Shown here: positions 14,828 to 22,920 of the stretch, piece after piece
Layout of the letters: every line of letters starts with the position of its first letter
Position numbering within the stretch: position 1 is the stretch's first letter
Assembly (NCBI RefSeq): GCF_023008585.1
Contig: NZ_CP095390.1
Location: forward strand, 2,418,001 to 2,482,000
Source: Natribaculum breve
GTDB lineage: Archaea > Halobacteriota > Halobacteria > Halobacteriales > Natrialbaceae
Direction of reading: 5' to 3'
Length of the DNA stretch: 64,000 bases
Made by a program: the position numbers and the translations under genes
The notes under the pieces: generated by a model
Seen by the model: only the letters and a program-made list of their open reading frames with translations
Told to the model about the DNA's origin: nothing
The model's database searches: none

Positions 14828-17170
14828 CTACTCCACCGCGACGGTGCGCGTCTCCTCGTACGGGACCAGCGGCTCCTCCGGGAATGCCACGCTGACGGTG
14901 AACTCGAGTTCGTCTTCGCTCGCTCCGAAGACGCCTACGGGAACGCGCTCCTCGTCGCGGAGGTAGGTGCTCGTACTCGTCATCTCGACGCCGTTGACGG
15001 TGACACGGATTCCGGCCCGGGCGGGTTCGCCGACGTTTCTGACGGTCACCTCGTGGACGTCGCTCTCGCCCGTCGCGACCGATTCGGGGAACGTCCCCCA
15101 CTCGAGGTCGACCGCTGGTAGCGACTGTGCACCCTCGTAGACGCGCTCGGCGACGCCCTCCGAGAGGCCGGCGTCGACCAGGCCGGCGACGCCCGCGTCG
15201 ACGACGTCCCGCGGCGTCGAGAGCCCCTCTTTCGAGAGTTTGCTCGATCGTCCGGGGCCGACGCCGTCGATCCCGGTCAGTCCGACGGCGTCGTCGGCCA
15301 CGCCGTTTTCGATCCGGGCCTCGAGTCGGCGGGCGAGGTTCGCCGCGTGTGGCCCGTGAAATCGGTCGAGGAAGGCCCGCAGTGCCGCGAGCAGTCGCAG
15401 GGCGTTCTGGCGGATCACCCACGCGTCGCTTCTGAGTTCGGCGGGCGTCGTCCCGCTCGCCGCCCCGCGGAGGATGGCGAGCACCTTCCGCTCGCCAGCC
15501 TCGAGATCGCCGGTCTCCTGTCCGACGAGCACCGCGTTTATCGCGTCCCGTTCGGCCTGCCGGGCCGACACCGAGTCGAACTCCGCGGCGGTCGCGACGG
15601 CCTCGAGGACGTCGCCGTCGCCGATTTGGTCGCGCTCGCACAGTCGAGCGAAGCGTGCGGCGGTGTCGAGTCTGAGGTAGTACTTCGAGGCGAGGACGCC
15701 GAGCGGGGTCGCCTCGATCGAGAGGTCTTCGCCCGTCTCGACGAACCCCTCTTCGACCAGTCCCTCGAGCGTGTCCCGGACGTTCTCCCGGAGGTTCGGG
15801 AAGTCGTACGCCTCCGGCTTCGACTGCCCGCGGACGTAGTAGAAGGTGGTCTCGAGCCACTCCACGACGTCCTCCAGATCCGTGACGGTGCCCATCGCGA
15901 TCTCGGCGTTGAGGTGAGCGTCTACGTTATCGGCCAGTCGCGACTCGATCTCCTTGCCGTCGCGCAGCAGTCGGCGGTACTTGTCCGCCTCCGCCGCGTC
16001 GCAGACGACCCAGCCGTAGCCGACGTCGTCGTAGCCCGGTCGACCGGCCCGGCCGAGCATCTGCAAGACGTCGAGCGGGCTCATGTCGACCTCGCCCTCG
16101 AGCGGGTCGTGGAGTTTCGTGTCGCGGATGACCACGCAGCGAGCCGGCAGGTTGACTCCCCACGCGAGCGTCGAGGTCGAAAACAGCAGTTCGATCTTGC
16201 CCTCCTTGAACCACGCCTCGACGAGGTCCTTGTCGTTTTTCGACAGGCCCGCGTGGTGGAACGCGACGCCGTCGAGCACGGAGTTGCGCAGCGTGTCGTT
16301 CTCGAGTTCCTGGCTCTCCGTGTGGAAGTCGTAGTCGCCGCGTGCGCCCATCGGGACGTCGCGTTCGGCGATCTCGTCTCTGGCCTTCTTCGCCGCCTGT
16401 ACCGTGTCCTGGCGCGAGGCGACGAACACGAGCGCCTGGCCGTCTTCTCTCAGGTGAGGTTCCGCCAGATCCAGCGCTCGATACAGGCGACGGTACTTGT
16501 CCGCGAAGGAGTTCTCGCCGTGTGTGTAGGTCTTCACGCCGGCGTTCAGGTCGACCGGGCGGTACTCGTCGCCGAACTCGAAGGTACACGCCGGCGGGGC
16601 GTCGAGCCACGCCGCCACGTCGTCGACGTTCGGCATCGTCGCCGACAGCGCGACGATCCGGGGCGAACAGAGCCGCCGGAGCCGCGAGATCGTCACCTCG
16701 AGTACCGCCCCCCGCCGGTCGGCGTCGAGCAGGTGGACCTCGTCGATGACGCAGACGTCGACGTCGGTGACGAAGTCGTACCGTCGCGAGTCGTGTTTCC
16801 TGGTCGCCGAGTCGAGTTTCTCCGGCGTCATCACGAGGATGTCCGCGCGTCGCGCTCGCCGGGGGTTCAACTCGCGTTCGCCCGTGACGACGTACACCGA
16901 GTAGCCGAGGTCCTCGAAGCGATCCCAGTCGCTTTCTTTCTCGTTGGTCAGCGCCCGCAGCGGAGCGATAAACAGCGCCGTCCCGTCGTCGGCGAGCGCC
17001 TTGCAGATCGCGAGTTCCGCGAGGGCCGTCTTTCCGGACGCGGTCGGCGCGCTCGCGACCACGTTCTCCTCGCGCTCGAGCAGTGCGGGCAGGGCCTCGC
17101 GTTGCATCCGGTTGAACTCCTCGAAGGCGAACGCGTCGGCGAACTCTGGCAGAACCTCGGCGACCTCCAT
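14828..17170 (-). CDS. Ski2-family DEAD/DEAH helicase (Hel308-related)
   Basis: A 780-residue superfamily 2 helicase from the ATG at 17170; a GTG at 17173 adds one residue. Motifs: Q-region F-N-R-M-Q-R-E-A, Walker A A-S-A-P-T-A-S-G-K-T-A, Walker B/DExH C-V-I-D-E-V-H-L-L, S-A-T-M-P, F-V-A-S-R, and motif VI Q-M-L-G-R-A-G-R-P-G-Y. After the motor come the winged-helix and ratchet-like regions and a helix-hairpin-helix (G-I-D-G-V-G-P-G-R-S). A final beta-rich domain of about 95 residues (D-L-E-W-G-T-F-P onward) is not found in canonical Hel308. Expected to unwind or remodel forked DNA during replication restart or repair; the precise role is inferred. Confidence 0.88.
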   Translation of the reverse strand: MEVAEVLPEFADAFAFEEFNRMQREALPALLEREENVVASAPTASGKTALAELAICKALADDGTALFIAPLRALTNEKESDWDRFEDLGYSVYVVTGERELNPRRARRADILVMTPEKLDSATRKHDSRRYDFVTDVDVCVIDEVHLLDADRRGAVLEVTISRLRRLCSPRIVALSATMPNVDDVAAWLDAPPACTFEFGDEYRPVDLNAGVKTYTHGENSFADKYRRLYRALDLAEPHLREDGQALVFVASRQDTVQAAKKARDEIAERDVPMGARGDYDFHTESQELENDTLRNSVLDGVAFHHAGLSKNDKDLVEAWFKEGKIELLFSTSTLAWGVNLPARCVVIRDTKLHDPLEGEVDMSPLDVLQMLGRAGRPGYDDVGYGWVVCDAAEADKYRRLLRDGKEIESRLADNVDAHLNAEIAMGTVTDLEDVVEWLETTFYYVRGQSKPEAYDFPNLRENVRDTLEGLVEEGFVETGEDLSIEATPLGVLASKYYLRLDTAARFARLCERDQIGDGDVLEAVATAAEFDSVSARQAERDAINAVLVGQETGDLEAGERKVLAILRGAASGTTPAELRSDAWVIRQNALRLLAALRAFLDRFHGPHAANLARRLEARIENGVADDAVGLTGIDGVGPGRSSKLSKEGLSTPRDVVDAGVAGLVDAGLSEGVAERVYEGAQSLPAVDLEWGTFPESVATGESDVHEVTVRNVGEPARAGIRVTVNGVEMTSTSTYLRDEERVPVGVFGASEDELEFTVSVAFPEEPLVPYEETRTVAVE

Positions 17171-17228
17171 CACACGGAGACGGGGAGCGCCCGGTCAAAG
17201 GCGTTTCTGTCGCGACCGACGGCGTCGA

Positions 17229-17741
17229 TCAGGTAGACGAGCGAACCCCGAGGTCGTCGAGCTGTTCCGAGAGGACGGTACTCGCTTCGTGGGGGCGCGA
17301 GAGCCGCTGGAACGTCAGCTCCGGATCGCCCGAACCCGCCGTGTAGACGGTCAGGTCGCCGTAGCCGAGCAGTCGCCCCAGCGCCGACTGGCGCAGGCTC
17401 GTGTTCTGGATGCGATCGAGGCGAAACTGGGTGACGTCCCGCGAGACGACGCCGCGTTTCTCGTAGAGTTCGGAGGTTGTGATGACGTACCGGGTCGTGG
17501 TCCAGTGGACGTATTGGACGCCCGCGAGGCCGGCACCGACGGTCGCGACGACGACTCCGAGCGCCGTCACTACGCCGACGCCGTCGGCCGCTCCCCAGAC
17601 GGCGACCAGGAACCCGACGAGCACGAGCGACACGCCGACGAGCAGTCTCGACCCCATCGCGACGGGGTGTGGTCGACTTTCCCAGACGATCGCCTCACCC
17701 TCCCCGAGGTGGACCCAGTCAGGCGTCGACCCGTCGTCCAT
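17229..17741 (-). CDS. PH-domain (bPH2/YdbT-like) membrane protein
   Basis: A 170-residue protein. Two hydrophobic helices lie at about residues 30-50 and 54-75. A bacterial-type PH domain follows, with Y-V-I-T-T-S-E-L-Y-E-K-R-G-V-V-S-R and I-Q-N-T-S-L-R-Q-S at residues 85-120. The family is found as membrane-anchored accessory proteins of unknown activity. It lies between the helicase and MATE genes on the same strand. Confidence 0.8.
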   Translation of the reverse strand: MDDGSTPDWVHLGEGEAIVWESRPHPVAMGSRLLVGVSLVLVGFLVAVWGAADGVGVVTALGVVVATVGAGLAGVQYVHWTTTRYVITTSELYEKRGVVSRDVTQFRLDRIQNTSLRQSALGRLLGYGDLTVYTAGSGDPELTFQRLSRPHEASTVLSEQLDDLGVRSST

Positions 17742-17835
17742 GGCTCATCGTTTCTCACTGGCGTCTGTAAAGCTATCGCGCCAGACGACGACGCGACGGT
17801 CTCGAGACGTCCGCATACGGACGTGTCCGTCGGTC

Positions 17836-19236
17836 TCAATCGCTCGCCGCCGCCGTCGCCTCGTCTGCCGCTCGAGCGTTCATGCCGTTCGTCGTCTCGT
17901 GCCAGTAGTAGAGGCCGAGTCCGACCGCGGCGGCGACGTTCGAGAGCGTGACGGCCCAGAAGACGCCCGAGACGCCCATCTCGAGGACGTACACGCCGGC
18001 GGCCGCGATCGGCAGGCGAACCACCCAGTACTGCAGCAGGCTGGCCACGAGGCTCGTCCGCGTCCGACGGGCACCGTTGAATCCGCCCTGGAGGAGGTAC
18101 ATCGCGCCGATGGCCCAGTAACCGTACGCGAGGATCCGCAGGTACTCGACGGTCAACTCGAGTTCGGTCGCGGTCACGTCGGGGACGAAGACGTGGGTCA
18201 ACGGCTCCGGGACGATCCACTGGACGACGCCGACGACGGTGAGTGCGCCGCCAGCGATGGCGACGCCGGTCCAGGTGGCCTGTCTCGCGCGGGTGGGCTT
18301 TCCAGCGCCGAGGTTCTGGCCGACGACGCTCTGTGCGGCCTGCTGGAGCCCGATCGCGGGGATAAACGAGATGCTCGCGACGCGCGCGCCGATCGTGTAC
18401 GCCGCCAGCCCTGCGTCGCCGCCCGCCACGAGGACGATGGCGACCATCACCACGCGGACCGACTGGCTGACGAGGAACTGGCCGGCGTTCGGCCAGCCGA
18501 CGCCGACGATCTCGAGGACGTCGTCGCGTCGAAACTCCATCACCGTCCGATCGACGACGAAGCCGTCCCGTCCGCGGACCGCCATCGCGACCGCGAGCGC
18601 GAGTCCGCCCGCGTAGCCGGTCGCGGTCGCGAGGGCGGCCCCGGCGACGCCGAGGGCGGGGAACGGCCCCCACCCGAAGATGAGCAACGGATCGAGGACG
18701 ACGTTGAGCCCCACGGCGACGACGTTGATGTACAGCGCCGCCCGGGAGTCGCCCCAGCCGACGAAACTCGCCTCCAGGACGTCGCTGGTCGCGAGAATCG
18801 GCATCGAGAGGGCGTAGACGGCGAGGTACGCGGCGGCCATCTCCCCTAAGTTCGGGCTCGCGCCGAACAGGCCGACGACGTCCCGTGCGAACAGGGCGGT
18901 GACGAGACCGACGACCAACCCGGCGACGAGTCCGAGAACCGCGCCGTTGATCGCGCCACGCCGACTCGCCTCGAGGTCGTCGCCACCGGCACGCTGGGAG
19001 ACGACGACCTGCGTCCCGACGCTGGCTCCGACGGCGACGGTCGCGAGCAAGCCGGTGATCGGGAAGTTCAGCCCGACGGCCGCGACGGCGTCGCTACTCA
19101 GCCGTCCGAGCCAGAAGATGTCGACGACCTGCTGGAGTACCTGGACGAGGTTCTGGACCAGAAGCGGTGTCGCGAGGACGACCAGCGCCTTCGTGAGCGA
19201 ACCGTCGGTTATTTCCTCTCGAGATATGTCGAGCAT
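17836..19236 (-). CDS. MATE-family multidrug exporter
   Basis: A 466-residue polytopic membrane protein of about 12 hydrophobic segments. It opens with L-V-V-L-A-T-P-L-L-V-Q-N-L-V-Q-V-L-Q-Q-V-V-D-I, followed by F-W-L-G-R-L-S-S-D-A-V-A-A-V-G-L, the MATE N-terminal signature. The second half repeats the pattern (S-Q-S-V-R-V-V-M-V-A and G-L-Q-Q-A-A-Q-S-V-V-G-Q-N-L-G-A-G). It belongs to the DinF/NorM branch of cation-coupled exporters; the substrate is unknown. The ATG at 19236 follows a clear TATA box (C-T-T-A-T-A-T-T-A-G at 19271-19280) and an imperfect palindrome, which suggests regulated expression. Confidence 0.92.
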   Translation of the reverse strand: MLDISREEITDGSLTKALVVLATPLLVQNLVQVLQQVVDIFWLGRLSSDAVAAVGLNFPITGLLATVAVGASVGTQVVVSQRAGGDDLEASRRGAINGAVLGLVAGLVVGLVTALFARDVVGLFGASPNLGEMAAAYLAVYALSMPILATSDVLEASFVGWGDSRAALYINVVAVGLNVVLDPLLIFGWGPFPALGVAGAALATATGYAGGLALAVAMAVRGRDGFVVDRTVMEFRRDDVLEIVGVGWPNAGQFLVSQSVRVVMVAIVLVAGGDAGLAAYTIGARVASISFIPAIGLQQAAQSVVGQNLGAGKPTRARQATWTGVAIAGGALTVVGVVQWIVPEPLTHVFVPDVTATELELTVEYLRILAYGYWAIGAMYLLQGGFNGARRTRTSLVASLLQYWVVRLPIAAAGVYVLEMGVSGVFWAVTLSNVAAAVGLGLYYWHETTNGMNARAADEATAAASD

Positions 19237-19245
19237 GACCTGTTA

Positions 19246-19280
19246 GATGATTACCATTGATAATTCATCTCTAATATAAG
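19246..19280 (-). promoter_or_regulatory. MATE gene promoter with palindromic operator-like site
   Basis: On the minus strand a TATA box lies at 19280-19271. Immediately downstream is an imperfect inverted repeat at 19269-19246 (G-A-T-G-A-A-T-T-A, seven bases, then T-A-A-T-C-A-T-C). The repeat covers the expected transcription start, about ten bases before the ATG, so a repressor bound there could block initiation. The sequence is seen; the regulator is unknown. Confidence 0.55.
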
Positions 19281-19360
19281 TTCGTGTCTGTGTGCGCCGT
19301 GATCGGTCTCCAGTCCGGAGAACCACCACGATTTTTGCACACGCGACCCCAGTAGTGGGT

Positions 19361-20305
19361 ATGAGTCGCTCGCGAAAGCCCGACTGGTTGAAGAGCCGTC
19401 CGCCGTCGGGCCGGGAGTTCGCCGGAATCCGGGAGACGCTGCGGGACCACGACCTGCACACCGTCTGTGAGGAGGCAAACTGTCCGAACTTGGGCGAGTG
19501 CTGGTCCGGCCGAGGCGGTGAGAGCGGCGGCACCGCGACGTTCATGCTGATGGGCGATCGCTGCTCTCGAGGCTGTAACTTCTGTGACGTCGAGACCGGC
19601 GGGATGGAACCGCTCGACCCCGACGAACCGGCGAACGTCGCGAGCGCGATCGCCGAGATCGGGTTAGACTACGTCGTCCTGACGAGCGTCGACCGCGACG
19701 ACCTTCCAGACCAGGGTGCAGGCCACTTCGCGGAGACGATCCGCGAGATCAAAGCCCGCCACCCCGGCATCCTCGTCGAGGTCCTGATCCCCGACTTCCA
19801 GGGCGAACCGCACCTCGTCCGGAAGATCATCGACGCCGAACCGGACGTGATCGCCCACAACGTCGAGACCGTCGAACGACTCCAGTTTCCCGTCCGGGAT
19901 CGTCGGGCCGGCTACGAGCAGAGCCTGCGCGTCCTCGAGCAGGTAGAGCGCGAGTCCGACATCTACACCAAGACCTCGATCATGCTCGGGCACGGCGAGT
20001 ACGACCACGAGGTCTACCAGACGCTCGCGGACCTGCGCGAGCGCGGCGTCGACATCGTCACGCTGGGCCAGTACCTCCAGCCCTCCCGGAGCCACCTCGA
20101 GGTCAAACGCTACGATCACCCGGACAAGTACGAGACGTGGCGGCGGGTCGCCGAGGACGAACTCGGCTTTCTCTACTGTGCGAGCGGCCCGATGGTTCGC
20201 TCGTCGTACAAGGCGGGCGAGCTGTTCGTCGACGCGGTCTTGCGGGAGGGGAAGACGATCGAAGAGGCGAGAAGCGAGGCTCGCCGGGGGCGAGTCTCGA
20301 ACTAA
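19361..20305 (+). CDS. lipA: Lipoyl synthase
   Basis: A 314-residue radical SAM enzyme from the ATG at 19361 that inserts two sulfurs into octanoyl groups bound to carrier domains. The auxiliary cluster motif C-x4-C-x5-C is at residues 36, 41 and 47, and the radical SAM motif C-x3-C-x2-C at 68, 72 and 75. The C-terminal M-V-R-S-S-Y motif donates the serine ligand of the auxiliary cluster. Length matches the family. It lies about 500 bp upstream of the 2-oxoacid dehydrogenase operon, whose E2 subunit carries a lipoyl domain, so it probably modifies that protein. Confidence 0.95.
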   Translation: MSRSRKPDWLKSRPPSGREFAGIRETLRDHDLHTVCEEANCPNLGECWSGRGGESGGTATFMLMGDRCSRGCNFCDVETGGMEPLDPDEPANVASAIAEIGLDYVVLTSVDRDDLPDQGAGHFAETIREIKARHPGILVEVLIPDFQGEPHLVRKIIDAEPDVIAHNVETVERLQFPVRDRRAGYEQSLRVLEQVERESDIYTKTSIMLGHGEYDHEVYQTLADLRERGVDIVTLGQYLQPSRSHLEVKRYDHPDKYETWRRVAEDELGFLYCASGPMVRSSYKAGELFVDAVLREGKTIEEARSEARRGRVSN

Positions 20306-20362
20306 CGGGGAGTGAGTCGACCCGCGAAAAGCGAGACCCGCCGAAGTCGCGCTTCCAATTAA

Positions 20363-20440
20363 TACTATCGGACGTAACTGTGTGAAGATTCTCGCCACCC
20401 CGAGACGGCGAGAATCTTTCACGACTTACGTCCGGCAGTA
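20363..20440 (-). mobile_element. 78-bp MITE-like palindromic element, family A, copy 1
   Basis: Exactly 78 bp, inverted relative to copies 2 and 3, and different from copy 3 at a single base. It is flanked by TAA on both sides (20360-20362 and 20441-20443), consistent with a 3-bp target duplication. The ends are TACTATCGGACGTA and its near-complement TACGTCCGGCAGTA. The centre is a perfect 12-bp stem, AAGATTCTCGCC with GGCGAGAATCTT, around a 10-base loop. Confidence 0.85.
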
Positions 20441-20443
20441 TAA

Positions 20444-20821
20444 CGAGTGCGACGAACTGACGGACGCCGCCGGTAGCTCGTCCGTACCGTCCGTTCGACG
20501 ATCCGAATTTCGATCGGACGCCGTTCCCCTCGGACCGAACAGTTCGAACGAAAGTCAGCGCTCCCACTCGAGCGTGAAACGTGCGTGATCGGCGTGCCAG
20601 GTCGCCGCCGCCTGGCCATCTCCGATTTAAATCTATAACACATAATATGGAATTAAAAGACGTGGCTATATACTCGAATATCGAATTCAATCGTCCAGAT
20701 TATCGTCTATCGTACCAGGGTTTCGTTGTGCTTTCGCAAGAATAGCATTGATAGTAAGCTATTTACGAAACTCCTATAACGCGAGCGATAGACCATTAGG
20801 TATGCGCAGGTGGGTACACCC
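20444..20821. other. Upstream region of the 2-oxoacid dehydrogenase operon
   Basis: 378 bp without a gene. The second half (about 20625-20800) is markedly AT-rich for this genome and holds several TATA-like stretches, so promoter or regulatory function is likely. A C-T-A-T-A-A-C-G lies 46-40 bp before the GTG start. I see no strong palindrome apart from the mobile element just upstream. Confidence 0.45.
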
Positions 20822-21931
20822 GTGAGTACGCTACAGCACGACCCCCAGGAACGAGTACAGGTACTCGACGATACCGGTCGCGTCCTGGACGGTGCTGACG
20901 TGCCCGATCTCTCCGAGGACGCGATGGTCGAGATGTACGAACAGATGCGTCTTGCCAGGCACTTCGACCAGCGGGCCGTGAGTCTCCAGCGCCAGGGGCG
21001 GATGGGGACCTATCCCCCGCTGTCGGGACAGGAAGGTGCCCAGATCGGGAGTGCTCACGCACTCGAGGACGACGACTGGATCTTCCCGAGCTATCGCGAA
21101 CACGGCGCGGCGCTGGTGCGTGGCATCTCGCTGAAGCGGACGTTGCTGTACTGGATGGGTCACGAGGACGGCAACTACGTCCCCAACGGGACGAACATCT
21201 TCACCGTCGCGGTCCCCATCGCGACGCAGATTCCCCACGCGACGGGGGCCGCCTGGGCCTCGAAGCTCCGCGGCGAGGAGAAGGCCTTCCTCTGTTACTT
21301 CGGCGACGGTGCCACGAGCGAGGGCGACTTCCACGAGGGGCTCAACTTCGCCGGCGTCTTCGATACGCCGAACGTGTTCTTCTGTAACAACAACCAGTGG
21401 GCCATCTCGGTTCCCCGAGAGCGCCAGACCGCGAGCGACACGCTCGCCCAGAAGGCCACGGCGTACGGCTTCGAGGGCGTCCAGGTCGACGGAATGGACC
21501 CACTCGCCGTCTACAAGGTCACTCGCGACGCCGTCGAGAAGGCGAAAGATCCCGACGCAGACGAACGCCGGCCGACCCTCATCGAGGCGGTCCAGTATCG
21601 CTTCGGTGCCCACACCACGGCGGACGACCCGTCCGTCTATCGCGACGACGAGGAGGTCGAACGGTGGAAACAGAAGGATCCGATTCCCCGCATGGAGACG
21701 TTCCTGCGTCACAACGGGATGCTAGACGACGAGCGCGTCGACGCGATCGAGTCGCGCATCGAGACGGCGGTCGCCGACGCCATCGACGCCGCAGAGAGCG
21801 TCGAACGACCCGACCCCGAAGAGATCTTCGCCCACGTCTACGAGGGGATGCCCGGTCGACTCCAGGAACAACTCGAGTGGTTCGAATCGATCCGCGAACG
21901 ACACGGCGACGACGCACTGCTGGAGGACTAA
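20822..21931 (+). CDS. pdhA: 2-oxoacid dehydrogenase E1 component, alpha subunit
   Basis: A 369-residue protein from the GTG at 20822 (V-S-T-L-Q-H-D-P); a GTG at 20810 would add four residues. It has the thiamin diphosphate motif [12 protein letters not shown] ending in C-N-N-N-Q-W-A-I-S. Other motifs are [11 protein letters not shown] and the substrate-channel [16 protein letters not shown]. It is the E1-alpha of a pyruvate or branched-chain dehydrogenase complex. Haloarchaea oxidise pyruvate with a ferredoxin oxidoreductase, so the substrate of such complexes is often uncertain. It is the first gene of a four-gene operon; pdhB starts 2 bp after its stop. Confidence 0.93.
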   Translation: MSTLQHDPQERVQVLDDTGRVLDGADVPDLSEDAMVEMYEQMRLARHFDQRAVSLQRQGRMGTYPPLSGQEGAQIGSAHALEDDDWIFPSYREHGAALVRGISLKRTLLYWMGHEDGNYVPNGTNIFTVAVPIATQIPHATGAAWASKLRGEEKAFLCYFGDGATSEGDFHEGLNFAGVFDTPNVFFCNNNQWAISVPRERQTASDTLAQKATAYGFEGVQVDGMDPLAVYKVTRDAVEKAKDPDADERRPTLIEAVQYRFGAHTTADDPSVYRDDEEVERWKQKDPIPRMETFLRHNGMLDDERVDAIESRIETAVADAIDAAESVERPDPEEIFAHVYEGMPGRLQEQLEWFESIRERHGDDALLED

Positions 21932-21932
21932 C

Positions 21933-22919
21933 ATGGCTGCAGAATCGGAAAACCTCACGCTCGTACAGGCTGTCCGCGACGGATTGCACTCGGAGATGGA
22001 ACGCGACGACGACGTCCTCGTGATGGGCGAGGACGTCGGCCGAAACGGCGGCGTCTTCCGTGCCACCGAGGGGCTCTACGAGGAGTTCGGCGACGATCGC
22101 GTGATCGACACGCCGCTTGCCGAATCCGGCATCGTCGGTACCGCGATCGGCATGGCCGCCTACGGCATGAAGCCGGTCCCGGAGATCCAGTTTCTGGGCT
22201 TTATCTACCCCGCGTTCGACCAGATCGTCTCCCACGCGGCGCGCCTTCGCACGCGCTCGCGCGGACGATACACGTGTCAGATGGTCGTCCGCGCTCCCTA
22301 CGGCGGCGGCATCAGGGCACCCGAGCACCACTCCGAGTCGAGCGAGGCGATGTTCGTCCACCAGCCCGGTCTCAAAGTCGTCGTTCCGTCGACGCCCTAC
22401 GACACCAAGGGCCTCCTGACCAGCGCGATCCGCGATCCGGACCCGGTGCTCTTCCTGGAGCCGAAACTCATCTACCGGGCCTTCCGCGAGGAGGTGCCAA
22501 ACGAGTCCTACGAGGTCCCGCTCGGCGAGGCCGCCGTCCGCCGCGAGGGATCCGACATCTCCGTGTTCACCTGGGGTGCGATGACCCGACCGACGCTCGA
22601 GGCGGCCGACGAACTCGAGGGCGAGATCGACGTCGAGGTCGTCGACCTCCGGACGCTCTCGCCGCTGGACACCGACGCGATCCTCGAGTCGTTCACGAAG
22701 ACCGGCCGCGCGGCGGTCGTCCACGAAGCGCCGAAGACCGGCGGGCTGGCCGGCGAGATCACCGCGACGATCCAGGAGGAGGCACTGCTCTACCAGGAAG
22801 CGCCGGTCAAACGCATCACCGGCTTCGACACGCCGTTCCCGCTGTACGCACTCGAGGACTACTACCTGCCCGAACCGGCGCGCATCGTCGACGGCATCCG
22901 GGAGGCGATGGAGTTCTAG
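21933..22919 (+). CDS. pdhB: 2-oxoacid dehydrogenase E1 component, beta subunit
   Basis: A 328-residue E1-beta. Motifs are G-E-D-V-G-R-N-G-G-V-F-R-A-T-E-G, D-T-P-L-A-E-S-G-I-V-G, the hinge P-Y-G-G-G-I-R-A-P-E-H-H-S-E-S, and V-V-D-L-R-T-L-S-P-L-D, all diagnostic of the transketolase-like beta subunit. With E1-alpha it decarboxylates the 2-oxoacid using thiamin diphosphate. One base separates it from the E2 gene. Confidence 0.95.
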   Translation: MAAESENLTLVQAVRDGLHSEMERDDDVLVMGEDVGRNGGVFRATEGLYEEFGDDRVIDTPLAESGIVGTAIGMAAYGMKPVPEIQFLGFIYPAFDQIVSHAARLRTRSRGRYTCQMVVRAPYGGGIRAPEHHSESSEAMFVHQPGLKVVVPSTPYDTKGLLTSAIRDPDPVLFLEPKLIYRAFREEVPNESYEVPLGEAAVRREGSDISVFTWGAMTRPTLEAADELEGEIDVEVVDLRTLSPLDTDAILESFTKTGRAAVVHEAPKTGGLAGEITATIQEEALLYQEAPVKRITGFDTPFPLYALEDYYLPEPARIVDGIREAMEF

Positions 22920-22920
22920 C

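Noticed and set aside
15347..17236. Long open frame of 629 codons on the plus strand
   Set aside because: It is the antisense of the helicase gene; in GC-rich DNA with strong codon bias the opposite strand often stays open. The helicase has all family motifs, the opposite frame has none.
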